Source: Pinus tabuliformis (lineage: Eukaryota; Streptophyta; Pinopsida; Pinales; Pinaceae). From it: a stretch of DNA of 64,000 nt. A model generated the notes under the pieces. That model was not told the DNA's origin and did not search any database. It saw nothing but the letters and a program-made list of their open reading frames with translations. The DNA is taken from the NCBI GenBank assembly GCA_031772625.1, contig CM062814.1, positions 361,495,750-361,559,749 of the forward strand. Reading direction: 5' to 3'. Made by a program: the position numbers and the translations under genes. This document shows positions 11,530 to 23,579 of this stretch, in pieces. Within the stretch, counting starts at the first letter, position 1; every line of letters begins with the position of its first letter.

Positions 11530-12760
11530 ACTAATTTTTGGAGTAGATTGGAAGATCTAAATCTTCCTTTTAAGTTGAGAACTATTACAATAATATTGTG
11601 GGATAACAGTATTATCATGTGTAGAAATATTGAAGGCTAGTTTGGAAAAATTCATTGCAAGTTATGCGTTAGGAAAACTTGTCCTTGTCAGATACCCTTT
11701 ATAGAATGTACATTAATGAGTTACAAGGATGCTTGGAAAAATAACTAGCTGTTAAGATAATTCTCATTAGCATAACCAGTATCCTTTAATTACACTAATG
11801 ATATATTTCTTATGATAAGGAGTCTTTATGATCATGACAAGTGATTAAAAGTTTATCAATGATTTGTGCTACAATACATGTATAATTATTAACAATGATA
11901 GAATGTTATGATAATTAAATCCAAAAATATCACTTCCATCATTTTTATGAATAACTTCATACAAGTATCTCAAAATCAATCTTGATCACAAACGTAACTT
12001 GAAATTTAACGTTACAAGAAGGGTAAATTGATGGTGGAAATTTATTATGGACTTGAGAATAATTATAAGTCGAAAAATCTTTATCTATGAGATAAGAATA
12101 AACTCCTCTTTAATACTATTGTAATTCTTGTAATCTTGTACAATTGTGAAGTTTGGGGCTGCAACATCTATATATAATTATGGTCAAATATAGAGAAATT
12201 GAAAAAGCATGCCATAACTTAAATAATCTTAAAATTGAAGGAAATAGACTCTTCTATCCATTTTATAGGAGTTATTCACTCTCCCATTAATACCATGTCT
12301 AAGACTAGGTAACTAATATGGAAGAAGAATATAAACAACATGGAAGAGAAGTGGCTTCCTCAAACTACATCAAAGTCTATTAAAAACTAAGCAAGGTTAG
12401 AATAATGATGGAGAGTCTTCCATAAACCATCGGAAAATAAAGGAAGAGCTCACTATCTATAACAACGTTAACACTAAATATATCATTACATCTAAATTTA
12501 AGGAGAAATTATTGTGGAATACAAAATTAGACGTTAGAATAAATTTATGATACTTTAAGGAGACAATCAATTATAATTTAGAGGATCAAATTTATCTCTC
12601 TTTTTGGACTGCTTCTGTAATGAAATCAACATTGACAAAAAGCAACAAATTGTCATGAGTTTCGCAGTCAAATAGAATATTAGACAATTTGTAAAACATC
12701 ATAGGCTAGAGGAAGATCAAAATTATGTCTTTCTTTGTATTACCATGTAGAAAAAAACCA
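11530..12760 (+). mobile_element. Non-LTR retrotransposon (LINE) remnant, reverse transcriptase to C-terminus
   Basis: The plus strand keeps, in order but split between frames, FWSRLEDLNLPFKLRT (about 11535), a block resembling the YADD catalytic region followed by RSLYDHDK (about 11800-11840), NVMIIKSKN (about 11910), YKYLKINLDHK (about 11960), and ILYNCEVWGCN (about 12145). These match the reverse-transcriptase and post-RT region of the LINE lineage also present on the minus strand at 40240-41237, whose counterparts include YKYLGIDIHHK and VILYGCEVWGC. Stops and frameshifts are numerous throughout, so it is long dead. The endonuclease part and a clear 3' tail were not found. Confidence 0.75.
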
Positions 12761-13014
12761 ATATTTCTAAAGGACACAAACTCTCGTGGGCTCAAATAAG
12801 GTATTAGACAAATTGTAAATCATTATGGGTTGAAAAAAAATTTCATTTTCATGACACTAAAAGAATTGAAATAAAAATTTATTTCTCTTACACTATTGCA
12901 CAAAAACCCTCTTTAAATCACAATTTCAAAATATTTTTTACACTGAAAGTAATTTATTAACTTTGTGACACGAGATAATTAGTTTTAGTAAACACTCACT
13001 AGCACTACTACCAG
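12761..13014. other. AT-rich, possibly further LINE decay
   Basis: Follows the LINE remnant directly, but no motif is readable. Confidence 0.35.
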
Positions 13015-13290
13015 AACCTCTACCGCAATATTATATAAAAATTATTTTATTTGGTATATACTTATCATAAATTAAAACTATATTTATAAAGTACCTTATA
13101 CTAAACTAGAATGTTTTGATGTTTACTTAAAAATACATATACACAGAATTTTACCACCTCTACGACAATATTAAATAAAGATGATTTTATTTAGTAATTT
13201 CTCATCATAAATTAAAACTATATTCACAAAATACGAGTATAAGGTACTTTGAAAACTATATTCAAAAAATACGAGTATAAGGTATTCTGA
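13015..13290. repeat. Diverged tandem duplications (about 135 bp, then about 37 bp)
   Basis: Blocks CCTCTACNNCAATATTA and ATCATAAATTAAAACTATATT recur at about 13017/13150 and 13067/13204. A shorter unit with AAAATACGAGTATAAGGTA repeats near 13228 and 13266. Confidence 0.7.
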
Positions 13291-14214
13291 AATTTATAGA
13301 ATTTATTGATAATCCAATTCACAAAAATGATAAATTATGATTATTTTTATTACTTTTTTAATGCAGGAATATTTATTGATTAATTATATTAATTTTTAAT
13401 ATGTAAAAATTTTATTATTTTTTAATGCATAAAGGTATAGGCAATGAAATTATAATGATTTTGGAAAGCTGCTTTTTATACCTTTTAATGAAATTCTAAA
13501 AAATTTATTAGTAACCTTGTACCTTCTCATGTCACAATATATCATATGAATTTTAATGGACCTTCATCATCATTGCATCATATAAGATATATTGTTTTTA
13601 TAATTATGTGGTAAGGCGTTGTTCTTTGAAAACAATTCCCCCACCTGCCACTGTGTATAGCTGTCCCACGTAGGATTGAATGTTAGACGATTAGAGATTT
13701 GTGTGCCGTCAGATTAGCAGTTAGAAAAAACTGTTAATGGGCTTTAACCGTTAGAATCGAAATGATCATCTTTCATCGCATTTGCTTCCTTCAGCGGTCG
13801 TCTTCCTGGATTGCAAAGTGCTCCCTTGCTCTCTTTGCCGGCAATCTTCCTTCTTCTGTCATTAAGAAGACTACGTTCCTTTGTGAGGTGCCTCAAGGCT
13901 TTCTGAGAAGGCAGCAACTAGGATATATATCTGTTGCGAGTAGAGAAATAATGAGTTATCTATTAATGGGTTAATGTGAGCGGTTGGATGATGTGAAAGA
14001 CAAATAGAAGGTTATAAAGTAAGTAGTTATCCTGTGTATATTATTGATTGAAATGCATTGTGCCCATAACCAAAGCAAAGTTATAATCAAGCAGTTTAGC
14101 CCAAATATCATTTTTAAAATGAAGAAAAACTCCCTTCCATATAAAAAAATAATAACTAAACAAATAACTAGAAATGGGTCAATTCACTGCATCCCAGTTT
14201 TCTTCTTTCATTTG
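13291..14214. other. Intergenic, no gene recognised
   Basis: A slightly less AT-rich patch at about 13760-13970 has a 70-codon open frame starting at 13762 that matches no family known to me. Confidence 0.4.
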
Positions 14215-14410
14215 AATATTTTTTACTTAATCGGAAAATAAATTTTATTTTTAATTGAGATTTGGTTAGTGCATTGTAATATTACGTTGGCAGGAAAATA
14301 ATGATCCATTTTAATATTTTTTACTTAATTTGAAAATAAATTTTATTTTTAATTGAGATTTGGTTAGTGCATTGTAATATTAAGTTTCCAGGAAAATAAT
14401 GACCCAACAA
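14215..14410. repeat. 98-bp tandem duplication
   Basis: Units from 14215 and 14313 are nearly identical and share TTGAGATTTGGTTAGTGCAT. Confidence 0.9.
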
Positions 14411-15934
14411 TGGTTGCAGTAATAAATTGTCCCAATAAAATAAAAATGGTAACTCAGAAATCCATTTGCAACAATTTTGTAAGATTTCTTTGTTAAATGA
14501 CGTAATTTCTTCATTATAAAACTAAAACATGATCAGACTAAGTTGCCGGGCAATATTTGTTCCACTATTGCATCTTTTTCAAATTGATTTTGTGGTCTAA
14601 TACATTCGGCTCATAATTGACATGTTAAAATGATAGGATATACTCACAGCCACATTAGAAAATGTGCTTGATATATGTATATATCTCAGTTCCTTTTTTT
14701 TTAAGGAATGACCCTAGCATAATCATCCATTTTATAAAGCCACTTATTCACATGATTCAATATGTCATTTGGCGATGGCAATGATTTTACTACTGTTTTC
14801 TTCCTTTTCATCGCGTAGTTGAAGGAGTTGGAAGTAACGGAGGAGGCTTTTTCCGCCATGGAAACTAATACGAAAGTTGTTCAAAGGATCCGAAAAGTAC
14901 GGTTTGCTCAGTAAAAGTTAGAGAAATCATTGTTTTATAAGGAAGCTCTCAAACAAATGCAGAAACCAGAAATAGTTTCCCAAATAAAAAGGGTGATAGC
15001 CACATCCCCATCATTCACAGTTACAACTAGTTCTCTATGGCATTGGACCGCTGGAGCCTTTCGAGGAACATCGCTTGAGAGAGTTTAATGTACATTGTAG
15101 TTGCACGCAGTTGGCTTTTGCCATTTAAATGAGGCAGAAATTTGAATGGATTAATGATATCGTTGTGTACTAGCAGCTTGTCTTCATTTGACGAAATTGC
15201 CATAAATGCATCGGCTGTACTTGTCTGTGTCAAGGAATGTATTTGTCTGTGTCAACGAATAGGGCAGGCGGACAGTGGATAGACCAACGTTATTTTTCAT
15301 ATTGTAGTTTAATCAGGGTAGAAAGTTATGGAAATTGTAAAAAGTTATGGAAGTTTTAGAGAAAAACTGGGTAGGATTTACTGTGTTAAATTTCAAAATT
15401 TTAGATGTCCTAAAAGTTTTTGATGGTGCTGAATTTATTTCTACCATAAAAATATGATTCAATATTGACTTTACAAAATTTTTTGAAATATTTTTACCCA
15501 AATTCTGATTACTTTTAACTCTCTGAGCAATTCCTCAACCTCATTAAACGACTCCATTTTTCATGCCTCGCTGCCCAAATTCTGTCGCCGAGAACGTTTT
15601 GAATGCAAATAGCACGCCTGCCAATTTAAATAAGATTATCATATTAGGTAATAGTCTCAGCAGAGTAGATATATTTTTTTTTTCTGTGAGAAAATTTTTA
15701 ACATAGGTCTACCCAAATTCAATCATTTTAACATAGTTCTACCCAAAAAAAATTTAGTCAAAATTTGATTTTTGTTGTTTAAATTAGGTTTTTATTACTT
15801 ATCTCATTCAATACAGTGAAAAATCTCTAAAACATTGAGATTATAAAAAATTCACAACTCAAGTGATTCCAACAAATCTTTATTTTATTCTTAACAATTA
15901 CACATGAAAATAAACCAGAAAAAGCACCGAAACA
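14411..15934. other. Intergenic, no confident gene
   Basis: Both strands have modest open frames around 14820-15240 (plus strand from ELEVTEEAFSAMETNTK; minus strand ending FLERLQRSNAIEN), but neither could be assigned to a family. Confidence 0.4.
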
Positions 15935-16147
15935 TCTAATAAACAAACTATGTCTTTTAACATTCACTACAAAACTAGATTATACCTTTACCTTTAACCG
16001 TAGTATACATGATGCAACTTTCCAACTAAGCTTGACCTCTAAAACATATGATAAATAAACTATCCTTTAACATAATTATACTATACCTTTTAACTCATCT
16101 TTGACCATAGTATACATCATGCAGCTTTCCAACTAAGCTTGATCAAC
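15935..16147. repeat. Diverged direct duplication of about 110 bp
   Basis: The blocks GTAGTATACATGATGCAACT with TTTCCAACTAAGCTTGACC (about 16000-16040), and GTATACATCATGCAGCTTTC with CAACTAAGCTTGATC (about 16107-16147), are diverged copies of each other. Confidence 0.7.
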
Positions 16148-16992
16148 TTAAACTACTCATTAACAACATCCAAGGAGCAGACCATTAATAACAATGGAGT
16201 CGTGCGAGCTTTCTCTTCTTACTTTTTCAATTCCGACTACCGTTGATCTGATGGTAAGGTGCATTTTGATAAACTGTTTTCCGTAATCTTGGGGCTCTGG
16301 GACACAAGTTGCACTAGGGCAACCCAAGCTTTCATAGGTAGTGGCTTCATTACTACAGATAATACAGGTAAGGAAGGATGGGGCACTGTACGAACATCTT
16401 TTGCAAACAAATTCCTCCACACTAAAGAGCTTAGTGGAGGGCCAGACTCCTCCCTCATCATTGCCTATGCCCATTGAAGCCATGACCTGTGCAGGTTTCG
16501 AGTGAGTCAAATTTTCTGCGCACTATTGGACTATACAACACTCATGCATGCGGCAAAACAGTGTCATCTTGAATTGTGATTTTGGAGGGGCGTGTTCACC
16601 TGCCTGGAAGTCGAAGAGTTGTTGTTTATGAGGTGATTTGAGATTATCGAATACCTAAGCACCACCAGCATAGCACGACCAACATAGACTGCTTGGAGAA
16701 TGTTAGAGTATTAGTCACAGTGGTTACAGGTACTTGTCACATATTTTACTAGGTCCTGTGATGAACATATTGCTTCGTCAGGAGCATAGCCATTGTGATA
16801 TCAACAATATCTTTCATCTTCAATGTTTTGAAAAATGTTCAATATCCCGATGTAGTGATTAATTCTCCGTTGATATCCATATGAACGGGTTTTGAATTCT
16901 CCCAATTCTAAATTGGCACTTAAAGTCTATCGATGTAAGAATCGAAGGTGAAGTCAACTGTTTCAACATTTATGTATTTTCGACAAGACTAT
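16148..16992. other. Intergenic, unassigned
   Basis: Contains a 116-codon minus-strand open frame (16160-16510) with a Cys-rich middle (CKRCSYSAPSFLTCIIC). It resembles no family I can name and overlaps open frames on the other strand. Confidence 0.35.
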
Positions 16993-17427
16993 TGTTAGGA
17001 TATTTCGACACATAGGAAATTGTTAAGTATAACTTGGTCTAGTGTAGAGTTAGGTAAAGTATGATTCTTTACTATGTACTTTTGTAACTTACAATCCGAC
17101 AGTTATGATATGTAGTGATCTGATGGTTCATTCTCTCCCGGGTATTACCAACACTTGATCCGTGGCTTAACACCTGATTGGTCCATGATATCTATTTAAA
17201 GAGCATGGAGGGTCATTTGTATAGTAACTGTTCATGGGAGAAGCTTATGTAAGTTTTCATTTTTTATTAATAAATTGCCTGAATGGCCACGTTGGCTCAA
17301 GCCATGGACTATTTCCCTCTTTGAGTGTTTTAACCACGTCAACAATATTGGTGTATTGATCTGTGATTTGTTTGTAAGTGGTGTCCTTGGTGTTCTGTCT
17401 AAGGAACTTACCCTGTAAAATCCTACA
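16993..17427 (+). repeat. 5' LTR of copia copy A
   Basis: 435 bp, TG...CA ends. A primer-binding site of the initiator tRNA-Met type (TGGTCTTAGAG) follows immediately at 17428. Confidence 0.9.
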
Positions 17428-18378
17428 TGGTCTTAGAGATATTTAAGGGCCGCATTCGTTGGTGATCCAAATCTGAAGCCGTTAGAGCTGAATCCAATTT
17501 CCGTTTCCTAGATCTATTGTTTCTGACTACTTTCGAGCCAAGAGGACTGCTCTATTATGTTAGGAGCATCTGTTCTAGTGAGGAACCCCTTTCGTTTCAC
17601 GTGAAAAGGTTTCTGGTAGCCCTAGCTACATCATTTTTAAGATCTAGAGGTATACAGTGTTTATTTGTAGTTTCTAGTTATTTTCTCTCTGAATATTTCA
17701 GTTTATTTAGCTCTTTATTTTTTTATACCGGATCTATACCTTTCATTTCTTTGTATCCTCTTTGCCCTGCAACTTTGTGCAATCTTGGCAAATCAAAAAC
17801 ATAGAGAAAATTTTTTTCTCATTTGTATGCTCCTTGTCCCCACACCTTAATGTGATCTCGGATAATAAAAAACATTGAGGAAAATATTTAGTTTCCGGCT
17901 AAATCTAACTTCAAGCCGTAAGGATTGATTTTTTTGTATGTCCGTGTTGGGTTCTGTGTTTTTTTCTTGTAGGGAAAGAAGAGCTTGCTCAAGTAAGCAT
18001 GTAACCCAAAGCTTCAGTGACTAAAAAAAAAGTAAAAAAGCCCCCTACCTCTTTTCCAGAAATTACTAATCTTTTAACCTAGCTCACTTGGTCCAAAGCT
18101 ACTTTATGAAAGTAGAGGTCTTGAGGTCAAGTATTCTTTTTGTTGAGCTAATTAGATTATGTTTGGAAAGGGGGTGGATTTTTTTTAATACAACATTATC
18201 ATACATTTCCGCACATTCCCGCACTTTGTCGGCATCTTCATCAACTTTTTTTCAAAAAGTCAAAACTTCTTCATCTGGAAGCCGTTTTAAGAGCCGTTTT
18301 TTTTAAACAGTCTAATTTTTTGAGATATTTCCATTGGAACACTTAGTTTCAGCATCTATAGCTTCATTTTTTGTTAAA

Positions 18379-19310
18379 ATGGGAAGTCCATGCCAAGTTA
18401 TTCTTGATAGCACCAACTACTTCCAATGGTGGCCCTACATTTTAGATTTACTTAGAAGTAAAGGTCTTTACAAAATAGCCTCATGCTAAAAGACGAAACC
18501 AAAAGATGAAGATAAGGTAGGCAAATGGGAAAATAGGCAAGATCAAGCATGTGTGTTGATCGGGATGTCTATTTCTCCAGACCTTGGATTCCATATCGCA
18601 GAACTTGATACTCCTGTTGAAGTAATGAAACAGATGACTAAAGTTTTTGGAGCTAAAAATGAACTTAGAGCCAATCAACTCAAAATGAGTAGATTACATT
18701 GGACCCCAATAATTTTTCTTCCATTAAAGATTTCCTATCCAAGTTCAAGACTCTTATACTTCTCTTGGAAGGCGTTAATGTTAAGAAAGAAGATGGTAAC
18801 CTTATCTATCATTTTCTTACTAAGTTGGGACTAGCCTACTCTGTCTTTGTTTCCACCTTCCATTCTATAAGAGAAGCCTTCACTTCTCAAGGACAAGACT
18901 ACAAGTTCCCTTCTTTTGATTCCTTTTGTGATTCTTTAATAAGAGAACAAGAAAAGCTCTTACACCTTGGTCTTCTTAATCTTGGAAACTCTTTTAAGAA
19001 ATACTTAGCCGCCCAACAACAACCAAATTCAAAGAATCCTAAGAGGCCGTATCCTAAAAATAATGGTCCTAAGCCAAACAAGGGTCTCAAGCAATTTCAG
19101 CCTCAAAATGAAAAATCATTTCAACAAAATGATAAAGCAAATAAAAACAAAGGGAATAAGACTGATAGACATTGCCACTTTTGTAATCGAGATGGCCACT
19201 TAGAATCAAAATTCTTTAAGAAAATGGAAGCCTTGGAAGCAGCAATGAAGAAGCAAACATCTATTTGGAGCACTCTTCAACTTCTACTTCATCTTCAGGA
19301 ATAACACTTT
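18379..19310 (+). mobile_element. Copia copy A: gag region
   Basis: Starts at an ATG preceded by TTAAA, the same position as in copy B. It contains the copia gag domain and, near 19170-19210, a zinc-knuckle motif beginning CHFCNRDGH. It is a fossil reading frame of the element and makes no host protein. Confidence 0.75.
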
Positions 19311-20430
19311 CTGCATGTGGTTGTCAAGCATCTCAGTCTCGCTATGCACTAAATGTATCTTCTTCTCATTCTCATGATTGGCTCATTTATTATCAAGCTT
19401 CTTATCGCATGGCCAAAAACAAAGCCATGTGTTCTTATTTAAATCATTGTAACCCCAAAAATATATATGTTGGTGATGATAGATCTCTTAGTCTTGTAGG
19501 GACTAGAACTGTTCATATGGACAATGGTCAATTTAATGATGTATTATGCATTCCAACCTTATCCTGCAACCTTCTATCTGTAAATCAGATAACTCATTCA
19601 GGTGAAGGTTAAATCATCAAATTTTCACCTCATGATGTTGTAATTAAGGACCTAAGAGATGCTAGACATATTTTAGTTACTGGCATTGTTGATGATTCTA
19701 CAAGGTTATATAAGTTTAACAACTTTGGGTGATCAAATCTTCCCTCGATATTTGTTGCCCACAACGATGAAGTGAGTAAACTTTGGCATGAGTGATTTGA
19801 TCACTTAAACTATCACTCCATTCAAAATCTATGTAAAGAAAATATGGTGACAAGTCTTCCAATGGTATCTTGCAAAGATGGTTTTTGTTCCGGATGTGTA
19901 CTCGGAAAAGATCATTGGGATAGTTTTGAAAAACATGCATCTTGGCACGCCTTAGCCCCTTTACAACTTGTGCATAGTCATTTATGTGGTCCACTTCTAG
20001 TTGTTTCATTCCTTGGCTACAAGTATTTCTTAACTTTCAATGATGATTTCTCCAGACGCACTTAGGTATACTTCTTAAAGCTCAAGAGTGAAGTATTTAA
20101 CATGTTTTTCGCCTTTAAGGCCTTTGTTGAAAAACAATCTAGACATCAAATTCTTAAGCTAAGATTTGATAGCAACAGAGAATATGTTAAAAACAAATTC
20201 ATCAACTTTTGCACTGAGAATGGAATTCAATTGCAACATAATGTTACATATACTCCACAAAAAAGTGGTGTAGCTGAAATGAAGAATCGTACCTTAAAGG
20301 AAATGGCTAATTGTATGCTTCAATCTAAAGGACGTAGTCTTAATTTTTGGGCAGAAGCAATTAACTATGCAAATTACATAATAAATCACACTCCTACTAA
20401 AGTTTTAAAGAGTATCACTTGAGAAGAAGC
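19311..20430 (+). mobile_element. Copia copy A: protease and integrase region
   Basis: The protease-like part is near 19370-19600 (ends SCNLLSVNQITHSG). The GAG-pre-integrase part with CSGCVLGKDH is at about 19885-19915. The integrase core, with YTPQKSGVAEMKNRTLKEMA, runs at about 20250-20310. The match to the copia family is clear. Confidence 0.8.
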
Positions 20431-20669
20431 ATGGAGCTCAATTAAACTAGATGTAAGTCACTTCCGTGTTTTTCGAAGTGAAGCATGGGCCCATATTCCA
20501 CATGAGAAACATAAAGCTTTAGAACCTAAGCGTGAAAAATGTATTTTTGTTGGATATTCTGAAGATGTAAAAGGATATATACTTATTCCACTTAAGTCCA
20601 AAAGTGTTATTATTCGAAGATATGTAAAGTTTGCTGAAAATATATCATCTTATGATCCTAGTTTTGCAG

Positions 20670-22470
20670 ATGTGCCACCTCTCTCTGTCTCTTCTACTTT
20701 TGAAAATATTTCTTCTTCAGATGATGAAAGTGAGGATGACAATCCTCCCCCACCTTCTCAGAATCCTTCCTCAACTCCTCAGCTTCGAAAATGGGTCCAT
20801 GCTACGTGGGATGCAGCAGGCGCTCTTGCCGGTGATCCCACAGATCAGGAAAGTACACATTCTCAGTTCGATATAGCCTCTTCATTACTTGCTCAAGCTT
20901 CAACGAATTATGAACTTGACACCTTTGCAGAATCTTCAGGCCATCCAGATTGGGATGTAGCTATGAATGAATAATATCGTTCATTATTGGAAAAATGATA
21001 CATGGGATCTTGTTCCTCTACCAAAGGGATGAAATCTTGTTAGATGCAAATGGGTTTACAGAACAAAGTATGGACCAGATGGGAAAGTTGATAAACATAA
21101 AGCTCGTCTTGTTGCTCATGGTTTTTCATAAGTTGAAGGCATTGACTATACTGAAACCTTCTCCCCTATTTCCAAAATGAGCTCTATATGGCTTGTTCTT
21201 TCCCTTGCTGCCTCTTTCAAATGGGAAGTCCATCAGATGGATGTTAAATATGCCTTCTTGCATGGGGACTTGCATGAAGAAATCTATATGGAGCAACCTA
21301 CTGACTTTATACAGACAAACTCCAGCCTTGTATGTCAGCTTAAGAAATCCCTTTATGGTCTTAAGAGAGCTCCTCGGGCTTGGTATGACAAAATGGATAG
21401 CTTTCTTTTAGAAATTGGATTTTGTAGGTGTCATTCTGATAATATTGTCTACACCAAGAAAGTGGGCAAGTATATTATCATTCTTGTTCTTTATGTTGAT
21501 GATCTTATCATCACTGGTAGTATCGCAACCTTATAAACCATGTGAAGTCCAACCTTAAAAATAAGTTTGAAATGACAAAATTTGGACACTTGCATTATTA
21601 TCTTGGTCTTCAAGTCTTGCAATCCAAGGAAGTTATTTCCCTTTCCCATTCCAAGTATGTCTGTGATCTTCTATGCCATTTTCACATGGAAGATTGTAAG
21701 CCAGTCCCTTCTCCCTTTCAGTCTGGAACGAAACATTTAGTCACTTGTAATTTCCCTAAATTTGATGCTACCTTATATCATCAAATTGTAGGAAAAATTT
21801 TGTATCTGACACGTACTCGTCCTGACCTTTCCTTTGTTGTTGGCCTTACTCAGTTTATGCAACACCCACATGAAAGTCATTGGAAACTAGCTAAAAGAAT
21901 ACTTCTTTATGTTCGAGGTACAATCGAGTTTGGGATTCATTACAGTGCAGAAGCATCTCCTCTATTGGTTGGTTTCACTATTTCTAATTGGGCTAGCGAC
22001 CTTGATGATCGGAAGTCTACTACAAGTTATGTGTCCACTATTGGTTTAGGACCTATTACACGGGCTTGCATGAAACAAAGTGCCATTTCTCTTTCTTCAG
22101 CAGAAGCAGAGTATCATGGTGTCATAGAAGCTAGTAAGGAAGCCCTATGGCTTTGTCATATCTTGTCAAAGTTTGGATTTTAGCAACAACATCCGACTAC
22201 ACTTTGGTGTGATAATCAAAGTTCCATTCAGCTATGCAAAGATCCACTCCAACATTAGCATAGCAAACACATTGAACTACACATGCACTTCATCAAAAAG
22301 CTCATTCATGACTATGTTCTTGAAGTGCAATATTGTTCAACAGATGATCAAGTTGCATATATCTTTATGAAGGCTCTCAGAGAGGCGAAGTTTACTAAAC
22401 TTCGATTTATGGTTGGAGTTCAGGAAGTTGTCACTAAAGGGGGATACGCTCTAATGCCTCCTTCCTTCTC
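20670..22470 (+). mobile_element. Copia copy A: reverse transcriptase and RNase H region
   Basis: Shows the copia RT blocks WEVHQMDVKYAFLHGDLHEE (about 21220), SLYGLKRAPRAWYDKMDSF (about 21350) and the catalytic YVDDL block (about 21495), followed by the RNase H block with SSAEAEYHG (about 22098). An acidic, Ser- and Pro-rich linker at 20700-20790 precedes the RT. Confidence 0.85.
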
Positions 22471-22528
22471 CTATTGTGTCATATTTGTACATCCTTCATT
22501 CCTATCCCAAGTTGTTCTTAAGGGGAGA

Positions 22529-22965
22529 TGTTAGGATATTCTGTCATATAGGAAATAGTTAAGTATATCTTGGTCTAGTGTAGGATTAGGTAAAGTGTGG
22601 TTCTTTACTATGTACTTTTGTAACCACAATCCGAAGGTCACGATATGTAGTGATCCGAGGGTTCATTCTCTCCTTGGTATTACCGACACTTGATCTGTGG
22701 CTTAACACCCGATTGGTCCATGATCTCTACTTAAAGAGCATGGAGGGTCATTTGTAGGGTAAGCATTCATGAGAGAAGCTTATGTAAATTTTCATTCTTT
22801 TATTAATAAATTGTCTGAAGTGGTCGTGTTGGCACATGCCATGGATTGTTTCCCTCTTTGAGGGTTTTAACCATGTCAACAATACTGGTGTATTGATCTG
22901 TGATCTGTTTCTGAGCATTGTCCTTTGGTGTTTTGTCTGAGGAACTTACCCTATAAATTCCTACA
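22529..22965 (+). repeat. 3' LTR of copia copy A
   Basis: 437 bp, preceded by a purine-rich tract (AAGGGGAGA) that fits a polypurine primer. Confidence 0.9.
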
Positions 22966-23579
22966 AGTATTTATAAAAATATTTTAATTTTTAACAAGTT
23001 ATAGTTTTGGAAAGAGTGTTACTGATATGATGCCATCAATTCCCATAGGAGGAAGTCTTATCATAGAGGCTCTTCCTTAGAGGCTTTCAGCCTCTTTCTC
23101 ACCAAATTGGTCTTATCGGGAGGACTAGTTGAATATGTTGGCTGGAATGAACGAATGCCCCTTGAAATTGTCTAGAAAAGTGAGAATGAATGATATGTCA
23201 GTGCTCTCCTCAATGGCAGTGGTTACCCTCCTCATGCATGAGAACAAACTTTAGAAGACACATTTAGACAAAAGTAAAGTTAAAAAGAAGCAAAGAGACA
23301 AACTCACAATGGCATAGTTCAGAGGCTTCTTGGGATAATGACCCTCTCTTACTTGCGTAGGGATTCTCAATATGAAAGAAACAGAAGTTTTACTATTGTT
23401 GTCCTTTATGTTCCTTAGTATGGAATGAGATATGCGATTTTAGTGAATTTTTAAACAAGTTCATCCATCTTTCACTTAGAGTTCATGTAATTCATGCAGA
23501 AAAGTGACTTACCTCTTCCTACACCAATGATTTTTGCTATATTTGTCCCTTTTTGTTCCTTAGTATGGCATTTAATTTT
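22966..23579. other. Intergenic, unassigned
   Basis: No domain recognised. It may include decayed upstream LINE sequence continuing into the next feature. Confidence 0.4.

Larger units (their letters stand above)
16993..22965 (+). mobile_element. Ty1/copia retrotransposon fossil, copy A, both LTRs
   Basis: An almost full-span element of about 5.97 kb. The parts occur in the copia order gag, protease, integrase, reverse transcriptase, RNase H. Integrase before reverse transcriptase identifies Ty1/copia, and the sequence motifs are of the TNT1-like plant type. The LTRs begin TGTTAGG and end CTACA. They differ from each other at roughly one base in eight over the first 250 bp, which at slow tree-like substitution rates means tens of millions of years (estimate by eye). 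Flanking pentamers ACTAT (16988-16992) and AGTAT (22966-22970) are a probable decayed target duplication. The coding region carries several breaks. Copy B at 58430 belongs to the same family. Confidence 0.9.

Noticed and set aside
14820-15060. Plus-strand reading ELEVTEEAFSAMETNTKVVQRI, faintly like a TFIIS N-terminal domain
   Set aside because: The similarity is too weak, the frame is interrupted and no neighbouring exon was found.
16160-16510. 116-codon minus-strand open frame with a Cys-rich centre (CKRC...CIIC), possibly a zinc ribbon
   Set aside because: No family recognised, overlapping open frames on both strands, and no splice or promoter context. The Cys spacing does not fit a zinc ribbon or RING well.
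17450-17810. Open frame in the copia leader, also present in copy B (58983-59306), considered as an extra element gene
   Set aside because: It lies between the primer-binding site and gag, has no recognised domain, and its sharing by both copies is explained by common descent of the leader.
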